Part shown: positions 44,373 through 58,422 of the stretch, piece by piece
How the letters are laid out: each line of letters opens with the position of its first letter
Position numbering within the stretch: position 1 is the first letter of the stretch
Translations under genes and position numbers: made by a program
Notes under the pieces: generated by a model
Told to the model about the DNA's origin: nothing
Database searches by the model: none
Seen by the model: only the letters and a program-made list of their open reading frames with translations
NCBI GenBank assembly: GCA_026874595.1
Contig: CM049306.1
Span: forward strand, 21,802,019-21,866,018
Reading direction: 5' to 3'
DNA length: 64,000 bases
Source: Sipunculus nudus
Lineage: Eukaryota; Annelida; Sipuncula; Golfingiida; Sipunculidae

Positions 44373-47300
44373 CAAACGATATATGATAAAGAGATTGGGA
44401 AACACATGCAGTTCAAGGTAAACCGATATATTGTTTATTTGAATACCCTATCATGACGATAGAAGACTATCTTTGTTCATAACAATAGTAATGGTATCAC
44501 CTTAACCGGTACTAGCCGCATTTATACTAAAGGTACTGGACTGCCTGAAATTTTGATATCACATTTTTCAATGATGAATTAAGGCGATATGTACATAAAA
44601 ACAAGGATGGGCGAATGTTAGCCAGTCATGAGAAATAACTGATGAGTTCTAGTTGTTTGCACTAAGACATTATACGTAACATTGATCCAACACATCAGGG
44701 AAAAATATCCAATATATTTTGAGTCTGTGTCTGATTCTGATCTTTGTAATCAGAGATATACGGCATATAGTTGTACATTAACACAAATGTATTTTACAAC
44801 TTGTAACAATCTTAGACTGGGCACCTATTGTCATATATAATAAAAAATAATATAGTAATTCAGAAGATATAGATATCTGATGAGAGTATGCTTTATGTGC
44901 ATTTATTATTACCAAATTTTTTGTGCCCGCAAGTGGGTGTAACATTTGTTCAGCCCAGCTATATGTGTTGAATTAGTAATATTGCGGATCCAAATGATTG
45001 ACGTTACCTCGGGTTGGATGCTTCTGTAATTCTACAGGTTGTATTTGTAATAAGGCATGCCTGTGGTAATACTATGACTAGCTCTATTGTTCTGCTCCCT
45101 GACAGGTCGGGCCTTTGCTGTGTGAAGGTCGGGGATGGATGGATGTCAAGTTCATCAAGTACACCAACCCCGGAGGACTCGGAGCTAACGGTCACTGCTG
45201 TGACGGCAAGTGGCTCATCTGTCAGCCAAACGGCTGTGACCATTACTTTACACTGTGTGCAGGACCACCTGGAGGGTAAGTATTAAAGAAAAAAAAACTA
45301 ATAATAAAAATACTGTAAGGGCACTCAGTAAAGCGCATACCTCCGCCGAGTGAATCACCATAATGCTACCAGATCCAATCCTTTATTTGCACCGATATTT
45401 CCCCTTTCCCAGGCGCGGATCCCGGGGGGGGGGGGGTTGGTGGGCGAGATCCCCCCCCCCCCCCCATGCTCTCAACCAATGACCTTTTTTAAGACAATCT
45501 CATGCATATCGGGGGTTTTGGGGGTCGAGACACCCCCCTCCTCTAAACCAACGACCTTTTTTAAGACAATTTTTATGCATGACACCCTTTGACCTCTCCC
45601 TGCAAAAAATTCCTGGATCCGCTCTGTTTCCATATCCAGGTCCTTGACGAGGTTTCGTGGTAATTTGTACAGCAGGTTTCGCGTTTCCATAATTAGGAAC
45701 AGTGAGACGAACAATCAAACAAACAGACACCGTTGAAAACACCACCTTCTTAGCTGAGGCAAGCATATACGTGGTCTGGTACTCTGCTTCTTAATACATG
45801 TATTTTAAGGATAAGTCCATGGCCTGTTGCCGGTACTATCAGCGTAAGGATGAAGGTGACCGTGTGATAAGAATGATATATTTAGCCTTCTTGATCACAA
45901 GTTTTAGATACACGTAGCTCAGAATAACACAGAAGTCATTACCTGAGACTTCAGAGTGAATCTGTGAGATTTCATGGAAACTTAATTCAACGGTCTGCCG
46001 CTAGGGCACCAACGTGGTTCACACCTGAGTCCAAGCTTCCGCTTCGTTGTCCTTAACTATCGATCATATTATATGGGACTCCATAAATCTGGTTTTACTG
46101 AGCAAAGCACCAGCCTCTGTTTCTTTTTTTTGTGTTAAGATCCAAGTCATTTTAAATGGGATATGCCTTGACGTAAAAGTTTTATAATTACATTAACATT
46201 TATTTTTCTGCATTTGATCACTCCGAAGCTAAAATACCACAATAGCTTCAGGCTGAATAAAAGTAAGATGTATACCAAAGAGTTCCAGGGCATTTTTATG
46301 GAAGCAAAACTACAAAATTAGGAGAAAATGTATTGTATGTTTTTCCGTTGTCGTAGGGCGGCAAATGTGAACTCCTGTCCATATGGAAGGGTGATTGTGG
46401 ACCGAACAAAAGACGCAGACACTATCAACTTTGGTTCCCTGATCGGCGACCACACTAAGAACCCGATTAAACTGAACTTTACTAACGCTATACCTGTAAG
46501 TACACGTGCACTTATAACAATCACATGTTTCTCATTCCAAGGATCTTTATTTTTTTCCACAAAAAAAAATGTAGGTCGAATGTTTCTAAAGTGTGGAAAA
46601 AACTTGAGTGTATGAAATTAATTCTGTTTAGTCTTGGCATGAACGTCCATATTCCGGCTGAAAATACGGTATCATCGATTTATTCATGTAGTTTATGTAA
46701 TAAGTTATAATTTATACATTTTAATCATTTGTTGTCTAAATAAAAACAATTATTATATCTAACTGTTCAAAAGCGCTAAAAAAGAGTTAACAATAGTAAA
46801 TTGTATGGTTTGTTTATGTGCATATACACATACAATATCTCGCTCACGGTTAACCAAATTCAAACATGTAACCCCGAAACGATCATCATAACAACTGGTC
46901 CAACCTCATAATAACAGAATGAAAAATACATTCTGTTCATGTGCTGTCATACGTGTAAACAGGATAAAGTTTGACATATGATCATATATAAATTCAGCAA
47001 ATTATGATAAAACCCCAAAGTCATGCACACACCCCCACTCCACAAAAACCTGCAGCGTGCACGTAACTGACCACAGATCTGTTAGGAAGTCATCACGAAT
47101 CCCGGATTTTTGCAGAATATAAAATCAGTCAGTATATTTATTCAAGATTTACAACCAATCATTTATAATAATTAGACTTTTGTTTATAACGTATGTTAAA
47201 AAATACAATGATTGTAATTGTTCTACACAGAAGATAGTTATAATGTGAAATAAAGTTGAAATAAAAATAATACTATGATAATAATACAAAATACAAATGA

Positions 47301-48965
47301 AAAAAGTTATTGTTCCATGATTTTTTTTTCTATATTTGACGCGGATTTTTTATTGGTAATGAACAGCTTGTCCTGGATAATGTCGCTAATTTGTGTTAAT
47401 ATCGCTTACAAAGCGGACTTATATTCAGGGGCGTCAATAAAGAGGAGGGGGGGGGGGGGCTAGGGGGGATGATCTATGTAATCATCCCTCCCCCTTTCGG
47501 AGAATAACTTTAATATATTGCAAATAATATATTAAGAATTAGAATTTACCCTGAAAAATTTCATCTAAACCTGGTTTAAAAGTCTGTTTTGTCCCCGATT
47601 GTAAATTAAAATAAGTGGCCTAGCGGCAATTGAAATCTCTTTTGATAAAAATATAATCCCCCCCCCCCAGGAAATTAACAGATTATATAAAAAAAAGTCT
47701 GGTTAAAATGAAAAAACCTTGGAGCTAAAAACATGTTATAAATATCTGTTTAAATCAAATAAATTTGATTGAAATAAAAATAATCCCTGTTTGTATATTT
47801 TTATCACATAATTTTAAAATAGTGGACATGGAAACAACACTTCTGTGTTGTACACCATTACATATATATCAAATAGGTAACGTACAAATGAACCAGTCTG
47901 GTTAAAAATATTCCAGCTCTTTTGTGTTGAAGGTGAAGAGAAGCCATTCCTGTCCGATGCGAACGAAAAAAAATAGAACATGTTCTATTTTTTTTCGTTC
48001 GGATAGCATTGTTCGGATTAGGTGTGTATGCACCAACATAAAATAAAGTGTTTTATTTTTTCGTTCGTACAGCAAATTTTCGTTCGGACGTAAAATTCGT
48101 TCGTACGCATCCGGTGTTAAACCGCCATAAGTCTCAGTCTGAGTCCCTAGAAAAGTGCACTTGAGTACGGACTCGATTCCAAGACTCCTAAGTCTTGACA
48201 CGATTCGAGTCTAACATCACTGAACCCTTCAAAGTTTTATGTTTGAGACTGTGGTGTAAAGACAAAGATAGGAACAAAAACTATCAGTGACACAAATGTA
48301 ATTTTGTGACTCTACCATACCAACAGCATTATTATTATTTGTCAAAAAGGCACTTATCTATACACATTCATGGGATGAAGATATGCAAGGAAACGTTATT
48401 TTGCCTAGAAGTTGAATCCTATGCTGTATTCAAGCCAACTAAGCATCCATCAGTTGGCTTTGTAATATTAAATTATTCTTTTTTTTATTCCTTATATATC
48501 AACATACTGTGGTTGCCTTTTTGTTCGCAAAAGTATCAAATTCCTGATCTTCCCGATATTAATCTTCGTTAATAAGAGGTCCCACTGTCGAAGGCAAAGT
48601 TGACAAGTAAACGGTTGATTTTATGAATAAGATAGGGTACCTTCAAAGATTGATATTTTTAATTATATCAGATCATTCCACTTGTCTGCCGTTGGCGAAC
48701 AATATTTCTTGTCAATAAGATTAAGTGCCCATAATATTTGATTTAATTAATTAACATGATATTGGTTATACTCTGTGTGTAGGTCTTTGTATTGTGAGAT
48801 CGCGAAAATGGAACCCTCGCAAAACACTGGAAAGGTGAAAAGCGCGACATTTTAACCCCGCGAATACAAATATAAAGTCAACCACAGTAACATGAATTGT
48901 GAACCCAACGAATTTAGAACCCCGCGGATTTGAAGTCAACCACAGTAATATGTATTTTGAGATCG

Positions 48966-49036
<71 letters not shown>

Positions 49037-52000
49037 GTACAATAATACCTCCGCAAACGAAGGTGGCAGGGTTTATGTGATCGGCCGTGTTTGTGTGTAC
49101 TGTGCGTTAGTGGTGGCTATACTGTTGGTTAGTCAGTACAAATAACTGGACTGTGTACATATGTTAATACACACCAGAAAGCAGCCAACACTACATGCCT
49201 GGAAGTGACACAGCCCTGATCGCACTGACCTACATGCACAGATCAGCATTAGACACCAGTAATACAGCTGTGCATGAATGCAAATCAGGCCAGTGCTGGG
49301 CAGATGGGGTGGGGTGGCCAGATGAGATAATAATGAAGTGTCACTTACTAGTCAAGCCTCTAGGGATCAGTTAAAGAGTTTTAATCCGGTTAGAAAGCAG
49401 CACTGATTGCTTCATACATACAATTTGGTAACAGAAATAATTTCAATATTCAGTTTTAATTGTTGCCTTCTTTAGAAACAAATGCATTTAGTTTATTATT
49501 TATTTATAGTTACATTAATAATTTTTTTATAGTTCATAGCTTTGTCTTATAGAACAATGAAAGAGGTTGTTCAAACATCCCAAGGATAGCTCTTTACTTA
49601 ACATACAAAAACATTTTGAGCAGGCAGCCATCCAGGTGATAATTAATAAACCTTATCCATGAAACAAATGAAAATCGGAATAAACTGTATACCACACAAA
49701 TGGTTACTGTATGATTATACAGTTGTTGTTTATTATATATTTCATAAATTGAATTGAATGAATATATGGATGAAAAATTTTGAAGATAGGCTTTGAAACA
49801 GAACCTGGACATTGATGTTGCTTTGTTGCACGAACAACGGGTATGCTAAAATCATAGTTACATCATGTTAGAAATAAATTAGATGTTGATACGCAAATAT
49901 ATAATTCCCGCATATTTTCCACTTAATCCACAATCTTTCAGTTTTCTTAATGAATTTTATTTACTCTTAATTAATTTAAAAAGAAATTTGATACATTAAC
50001 AATGTTCACTTCAACTTAACCTTTAAACTTATCTTGGTCATGGGATTATGAATAAACGTCTTCTGTTATATGAACCCTGAAATATATACATTAAATGTGA
50101 ACCATATTTTATAAGGTCTTATTGATACGGAGCCTCCACCCTATAGCTATCAAACTGGCCCTGAAAACCAGATAATACAGCTGGTCAGCTCATTAAGAGT
50201 CCCGAGGGAGGAGCATGGGGGACTTCAAAGGGATGCCGCACACTCTGGATTTTGGCAATATCAGGCGTTATTCGGCTTTGCAAATGTACAGCACCACATC
50301 TATATAACTATACATATTTTTTACTTTACACATTCCATGAATAATGATAAAACGCCAAGTAAAAGATTAAAATTAATGTTCACATTAGGTATCTGAGTAT
50401 AGTATTCAGAAAGTTCAGGGAAATGTACCTTTTTCATTTTAAACTTTTTGTGTTAATTTAAGCATATATATCATTTTATATGATGTACATTATATATATA
50501 TGTAATAAGTTTATTTATAATATATATATATTGTCTTATTTTTATTAAGGTGTCCAAAAACATATTCTGTGCCTTGGAATGCTCCTTTTGGACAGCTGAT
50601 TATATATTTGTTCCACCATATTCAATGCTGGTAATAGAATAACCCGAATGATCCTGACCAGTAGAATTTTGTTTCATATTAAATTAGTAAAATTTTAAAT
50701 GTTTGTAACAAATAAACAAAAAATAATAATTTTGTGATGTAGCAAAAAAAAAAAAAATAACGATATTAAATATAGTCTCAGTATCCGTTTATATGACTAA
50801 AATATTATGGGTGATAATTATTTTATATATTGCATGGTTTTATCTGTTACACTTTAAATTATAATGTTTCCCTATTCAATATGTCGACCTGGCTACATAT
50901 GACCTTTAAGCGATCCTATGATGCACGTAAGATGAACGCAAGATTAAATTTAGTGAAAATAATATATATGTATGTGTGTGTGTGACTGCACCCTGTGCCT
51001 CCGCAACGGACCCCGTGGACCCTATAATATTATAGCGTCAGGAATCCTATAATATTATAGGGCTTTGGAGCCTCGCTCAAGATCACCCTGCGCCCTCCTA
51101 TTAGCCCTCTCCTTATAATATTATCACTGCCGTCCAGGGCCTGAGGTGCTGTTGATAACTGCAGCTGATATACCCATGCTTAATTAGCTACCCCCAGAAG
51201 CGACCTGCTGCAGCGAGAGCGGTCTGCTGACGCAAGTGACCACCGGTCATATCACGCCAATCACCGTTCTTCATAGCGGACGCGCAATGCTCAAATGAGC
51301 TGCGGTAATCAGATACGATAAGCTCGTGCGCGTCAATGCATCTCCATGTGGCAGCGATTTCGAAAACCAACAGGCCATCCGCGCAAGTCCGAAATGCAAT
51401 AAGTCCGAACGCGATTAATAGGGTGTTTATATTGAAAATAAATAAACAGAATAAATCCAGGGTCACTTAATTGTCATTAAATTTAAGAATAATTCAGAAG
51501 CCAGTTTTATCCATTAATTTAATTTTTTTAATTTTTCGTTTGGCTTCACGTACAGTCTTTTTGTAGGTGAAAGTTACCTGTAATATATACGCCGATGTTG
51601 CAAATTAAGGGGCTGAGATTGAATTTGACGTTAACGGAGATGTTACCGAGTCAATGTTGTTCATTTCAGGATAGATTCAGCTTAAAGGTCAAGGTCGACG
51701 ACAAAGATAACCATAACGACCACGATGATGTAGATTTCATCAGGCGTGACTTCTCCTTGTCTGACCTCAAACGCAATAACAAGTTTACCATCAGTGGACG
51801 CACAAGGTATTTAAGGCCACTTGAAAATTTAAGGCCACAAGAAATTTTATCGTTTTCTGGACTCAGAGAGAAAAAAAACAATATTCTTCGAGCGAGTGAA
51901 TTTTTTAATTCATTGTTCATTGTTCCATATTATATGTGGAATTTCGCCAGCTTAATTTGTCAGGGTAAATAAGAAAATTGATGCAATTCTTGAAATTGTC

Positions 52001-55000
52001 AACACAAGATTTAATTTACTTAAAAAAAAACTTTCAGACAACTTTAAAGGGAATGAGGCAAGAAACAAATCAGATCGAAGCATTAGTGAACTGGTTCTCC
52101 GTTTGGACAAAAAAAAATGTTGCCGAGGAATGATGGTTGAATTCCATATGAAGCTATGTTTAATTTATGAAAGATCTGTTTAGTATCAGAACCACTGTAT
52201 GTTTAGTGAACATCATTCACATTTGTCAAAGTTCAAAATGTAGGTGTTGGATGTGAAGTGAAAAGACCCAGCTTTACTTAATGTTAAAAAGGTAAATTAA
52301 TTAATTAATTTTATATACTTTATATATACTCTTTTAAGTTTAGTTCTTAACTTTGAAATGTCTGACATTTCTAGACTTGACGTTGAGCTGCGTTATGGCT
52401 GTGACAGTACGTGGTATGGTGACCGCTGTAACGTCAGATGTGTAGTCAGCGGCAATGTCCAGTCGTGTCGTTCAGATGGTAGCAAAGTCTGTAAGACCGG
52501 TGAGTATAGATGAATATTAATGATCATAATGATATGCGGGTATGTGACAAATGACTTATTAAGATAATAATAACTTATGGTCTGTCATATCTAAGTTATT
52601 ATAATTATCATAATAATTTACAATTTTGTGATGACTGAACAATAATGGCCATAATAACTTATAGCTGGGTGATATTTGAATAATAATTGTCCTAATAATT
52701 TGTGAATGCCAGATCCTAATTGAAAATAATAACGAGAACTGTGTGTATCACATTTCAGCAACTAACCATGAGAAAACAAACTATTATTGTGATTTAAGTA
52801 CAATTATTTAGTTTTTATTTTTAAAGTCAAATTTTTGATTGCCTTATAAATATATAAAAATAAACTGGTTGCCTTTTTCCTGTCAGATATGTTTATTTAT
52901 TATTCGATAAATCGAAAACGTTAAATGCCTCTATCTATCATTACAGAAATTTAAGTAATTTTATTCGATTTCCATTTTACACATGCTATAGCACCATCCA
53001 TAACTTGTATTTTTTTGTCTCAGGTTGGACGGGAAAGGAATGCTTAAACAGAGGTAGGTAATATCAGTATTATACTGGTTGAATAGAATGATTTGTACAA
53101 AAGCCACAGCCTCATACGAGTGGTGTGAGTTTATGATAACATAATAAAGGCTATTTCATAGGAGACACTTATGTCTAGGGCAGTAGTGAGGGTACCGATC
53201 TTTCCTATCAGTGTTTTCAGAGCAATATAAATATAATTAAGAGATACCAGGACAACTGAAACATCCATCTTGTTCGGTACTGAACACGATTTTCCAGTCA
53301 GGCACTGCATGAGTCATGTATGTATTTAGTATGCATTAGAGTCTGGATACTATATGATAATATGCTGTAATAGACGACCCTGTCATGGGAGGGGAGTCGG
53401 CATTGTATGACCTTGCTAAAAAATAACACATTCTGCAAATATATTGGTCTGCCGGCATGAGCATTGCCTAATGTAATACACATGTATATCAGAACTGATG
53501 GAATAAACGTTATAGCATTACAAAAGCAACAAGAGCACCGCTAAAGTGCATAATACTCCCGTCGTGTATTTGGTGACCTCTGACCTCATTAAATATGCGT
53601 GAATTTCGATGAGAAGGTAATTCAGGTTAGGAACTCAATTATATGGTAAATATGTATAATGAGTTGCATGAAAATCCATAGGATTTTCGGTAAGTCACCA
53701 AGGTGCCTCAAAAGAGCAGTGACCTCTTCATGAAATATAAGCATGCATGATTTTACTTGAAATCGAACTTCAGCCAGATATTTTATTGTTTTACATTTCT
53801 GATGAGTTTTATCAAAATCCTTCATATTCTTAAGCTATCGCGGCGTCTTCACAGTGTAGCCTAGTGACCCTTAACTTTATAAAAAATGAGTGGATGTTGC
53901 CAATAATCAAACTTGGGTGAGATAATCTGTTGGTAAGTAGTTATGGTGAGTTTCGTGAAAATCCGTCAAAGCCCCGGTAAGTTATCGCGGCGACACTGAA
54001 AGTTAACGGACGGACGGACGGACGGTAGGTATACCATCATACTCCGGTCATATGACGAGCGTGTAAAAACACTTTCTATTTTCAAGAAATTAATTAAAAC
54101 CTATTTTTAAGCTCCACTTTGAACCTAACACTTTAGCTGCAATGATTCATTGACACAAGTCAATTTATATATATTTTTAAACGATTTTATCTTTTTACTT
54201 GTATCAGTCTTCTTAATTCCTAATTCTATTATTGTCTCTTGTTGAAATTTTTTTTATCTCTTAGCATTTTTAATCTTTAATCAGTTTTTACTGTAACAGA
54301 TTTGGTTATAGTAAATTTGTATATTGATAATCAGCTATAAATGTTTTATGCTTATTATTCTATAAGAAATGTACATTGTAAAGCACTTTTGAACACTCTT
54401 TGGGCGAAAAGAGTGCTATATACTATATGGTACATTAATAATAATCGTTATCTTTAATCAGTTTAATCTTTAATCAGTTTTTACTGTATAAGATTTAGTC
54501 ATAGTAATTTTGTACATTGATAATCAGCTATAAATATTTATGCTTATTATTTTATAAGAAGTGTACATTGTGAAGCAATTTTGAACACTCTTTGGGCGAA
54601 AAGAGTGTTATATTTATATTCACCCAAATAAATAAAAAATTTGATTTTATAAACTTCCTTGATCCAAAATGATGTGATAGGTGATATGGTGCCCTTTGTT
54701 ACTTAAGATATAAATATGATGGCAAATATATTGGGAAAATATCCGGAAAACCCCATTTGAGGAGTTATCATTCAGAACCGATAAAAACTTCACCGAATCT
54801 AGTGAATGTAGATTACCAGAGTTATGACACCCTGTTCACAAGTGTCTAAACATGCATTTTTTTATACCCCACAAGCTTGCATGACAGTAGACCAGCCCAG
54901 TCAATGAAATGGTTAATGATTGTTGCCTCTGACAGAGAAATCAACAAGTGGTGAGATTATACCGTTCAGGACATCATGATTACAATCTTGGGCGCAGGCG

Positions 55001-58000
55001 TAACCCTGGCATGGTTTCAACAACTCGCATTTTGCTTGGTTTGCGGTACACCAGTGGTACACACGTTGGGTATACACCTATGGCTTGTCGTGCCGTTTCA
55101 CTCTAAATCCGGTGTTATTGTATTACCAGGTCCGGGATATAACTTATAAACCCCAGTATTCGACAGCTTATCAGACAAATCGGGCAGTGCACTGTAGGTT
55201 AACCGCATAGTACAATTACTTGAGGCAATGAGGGTTAATTTAGAAGGGGCATGGTATATGGGCAGAACCACATTTTCAGATTGACATTGACAGATGAACT
55301 GTGTTTCAGTGGTTGCCACGAGAATATTGCAATAGTTCTGATAGTTTTCCTTTCATCTACTTAGTTATTTCCCTATATATGCCACTGCGCAAGGTTAAAT
55401 GTATGAGGTTACACATCTGTCTATTTTCATAATGAAAAATTGAATGATATATATATATATAAAATGCAATAATTTTGTACTCGTTCGCCCATTGTTTAAC
55501 AACTGATTTATATTCCTATTTAGTTACCTGTGCACCTGGATTCTTCACCTGTAACAATGGCAAATGTATCAAGATGGCCAACCTGTGTGACGGAGTCAAC
55601 ACATGTGGTGACAACTCTGATGAACTCGTGTGTGGTAAGGCTTATCAATTTAACTATAGTCCCATGGAATACTCATTGTATTTGTCGGTATTGTTATAGA
55701 CTACGCTCCTCACGCGCGGATATGCACTGCAGTCTTTCCAAATCTCCTTCATTTTAACCGCTGCTTTGTATAGCAAGTATCATGACCCAGAATTAGTGTA
55801 ATCAGACCAACGAGGGTTGCTGTCGCACGATTAAAATTTGGAGCTGGATGCACAATGTGATACCACGCGCTCATTGGTTTAATTAAAATTCTATGCTTGG
55901 GGAACGGAACCATGAGGATCTTGCTGTACAAAGCAGCTGTTAAAGCGAAGGAGATCTGGGGTCTGCATTCAGTGCATGACCGCTCCTGGATAAGCTGCAA
56001 TAAACGAGTGAGTCATGGGTCTAATTAATTATAAAATGAAATAAAAAATAGTTTCACTATTGTAAAATATAGCTAATTAAGTCTCCAAGGAAACATTCTC
56101 TGGATTCACAAGATGTCTGACTCAGTGGTGACAGTTATGTTCATTTATCACACGCAGCACATCTAAATATAACTGCTGCGCTTTGGATACTGGTAGTGTT
56201 AAAAGTGCATGGGGTTGACAACTGATAGCTGACGCCGGGTATATCGCCAGGAAACGAATAAGAGAAAACGGTTGTAAGGTATGCTGGTCATTGTTACGAG
56301 GTTATCATCTCATATATCTAAAAAAATATGACTGAATTATAACAAACTTTCAATGGACACATTTTTGTAGAATTGAATAATGTAATTTAACTCACTTTTG
56401 TACATCGGCACCTAATTATTTGTATATTTCGAAATACTGCATTTATACATTATTTGCTACACAGTTTGTGTGGACTGGCTAACTTTTCAAACCTTATCAC
56501 CATATATCGAAGCACACTTCAACAGTTTAATAATATACTAGTAAATAGATCTCAAACAGACTGGTTCATGAATCTGAATTGGTATATGTTTCGGACACCA
56601 GATGTCGCTTAGTATCACTGATGCCAATTGCAAATAACTTTCAAAGATCCTTTTCGAGCTACCCTTTATTAGATGAAACCAATAATGCGATATAGGACTA
56701 CAGAAAAAAAGGTTGTTTGAATCTCTAGGATTTCCTCCACTAAGAAACTGTTAAATAGAAATAAAAATATGTTATCCCCGACTTCATGTGTCACATGTTG
56801 CTAATACATGTGCTGTGCAACTGTCTGCAATGTCACTTCGTTTGACCGGCAGGCCTATGAATGATGCCAATTCATAATAAAATGTATGGACATAAAAACA
56901 TATCATGTGTTGAACCGCGAATCCATTGCCTTTTCTAAGGTCGTTGTACAGGAAATGAACACAAACAATACAGTTTAAATGTGTACAGTCTGTATTAATA
57001 TAACAAGAACAAACACAGTGGATTAATCTCATGTGCAAATGTGAATTTCATAAATTGATTCGCACTTCCCCTACCAGATGTCACCACCCTATAAGATTCA
57101 ACAGGTTGTTTTGGGATGTTCATCATGGGTATGCTCGTTCTTTTCAAGGAATGCTTCTTTTAATCATTGCAAGAACTGTTTGTTTGTCTATGAAGGATTA
57201 GATGCTAGTGAAAGAAATGTGTGTTAATGTTTTAACGAATGCTTAACACCTAAATTTACACCCAGTAGGGAATTATGGTGATCAAGAAACAATCTCTTTT
57301 TGCAGAATACCTTTGCCCTTAAATATTCCTGAATTAGTCGTTTTTTACCTAAAATATATGACTGATAAAACTATCTGATGGAACTCTCCCCCACTCTGTT
57401 CTTTCACGCATTTTCTCTTAAAATTAGGGATCATTAGTGTTTGGTCATAGCTGATGTTTCAATATTCTCTCTGAGTAAATATTTTAAGAATTTACTTTGT
57501 TTATAAAAAGAATCAAGCATTTCCATCATTAACATAATCGCAGGACGGTATAGACATTTATGATTGATTGATTGATGATCAGTGCGGTATGACTAGTATG
57601 ATTGTTATTTGTAGGGGAGTATGAGTGCACCAAAGGAGGCCTGAAGCTGAACTGCGGTAACGGTAAATGTCTGCGTGACAGCCGTGTCTGTGACGGCGTC
57701 AGTGACTGCACGGACGGTTCTGACGAGAGCAGATGTCACACATGTGAGTTTATTGCTGATCTAAGCATACAGTGTATATGATTTGCTGATATAATAATAC
57801 AGTGTATATGATTTGCTGATATAATAATACAGTGTATATGATTTGCTGATCTAATAATACAGTATATATAATTTGCTGATCTAATAATACAGTATATATA
57901 ATTTGCTGATATAATAATACAGTATATATAAGTTGCTGATCTAATAATACAGTATATATAATTTGCTGATATAATAATACAGTATATATAATTTGCTGAT

Positions 58001-58369
58001 AAATTAATGCAGTAAAGATAATTTGCTGATCTAATTACACAGTGTATAAAATCTGCTGACCTAAAAGCCAAGAACATATGATTTAAATTGTTACATTTGA
58101 AAACAAATCAAATAAAATATGACAACGGCATTTACAGTAAACCCCATATGGTGTTGTAATGTTTATGAAGTTTTACAGGGGCGTAGCCAGGATTGAGGGG
58201 GGGGGGGGAGGAGGCCTTGATCTTAAGATAACTTAAATAAAATATAATTGTTAATTAATAAAATGAAATATGAAAAATGCAAAATGCATCAGTTAAATTG
58301 GGGAAATAAATAAAATGAGAGATATTGCAGCTATAATATCCAAAGGATCCGCCACTGATAGCAATGATA

Positions 58370-58422
<53 letters not shown>

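Larger units (their letters stand above)
46496..51669. other. Intron 3 of the DSL-LDLa gene
   Basis: 5.2 kb without recognised exons. Contains a poly-G repeat at about 47447-47459, a perfect 40-bp palindrome, a CGCGAAT-type repeat and (TA)n at 48780-49033, and a GC-richer block at 50990-51470. Confidence 0.65.

Noticed and set aside
45004-45286. Open frames on both strands in other frames over 45.0-45.3 kb
   Set aside because: Shadows of the MNNL exon 45106-45275, whose own frame joins in phase with its neighbours.
51188-51466. 92-codon minus-strand frame in the GC-rich island
   Set aside because: Unrecognised and without neighbours in frame; kept as part of a finding on composition, not as a gene.
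55098-55319. 73-codon minus-strand frame
   Set aside because: No recognised motif, no splice partners, and antisense within an intron of the DSL-LDLa gene; within the length expected by chance.
53054-55523. Search for an EGF-like exon between the DSL domain and LDLa 1
   Set aside because: No six-Cys EGF pattern with flanking splice sites found by eye; the intron holds two repeats instead. A missed short exon cannot be fully excluded.
57736-58077. 113-codon minus-strand frame made of ten-residue repeats
   Set aside because: It is the 30-bp minisatellite read in a stop-free frame; no start context, splice support or non-repeat part.
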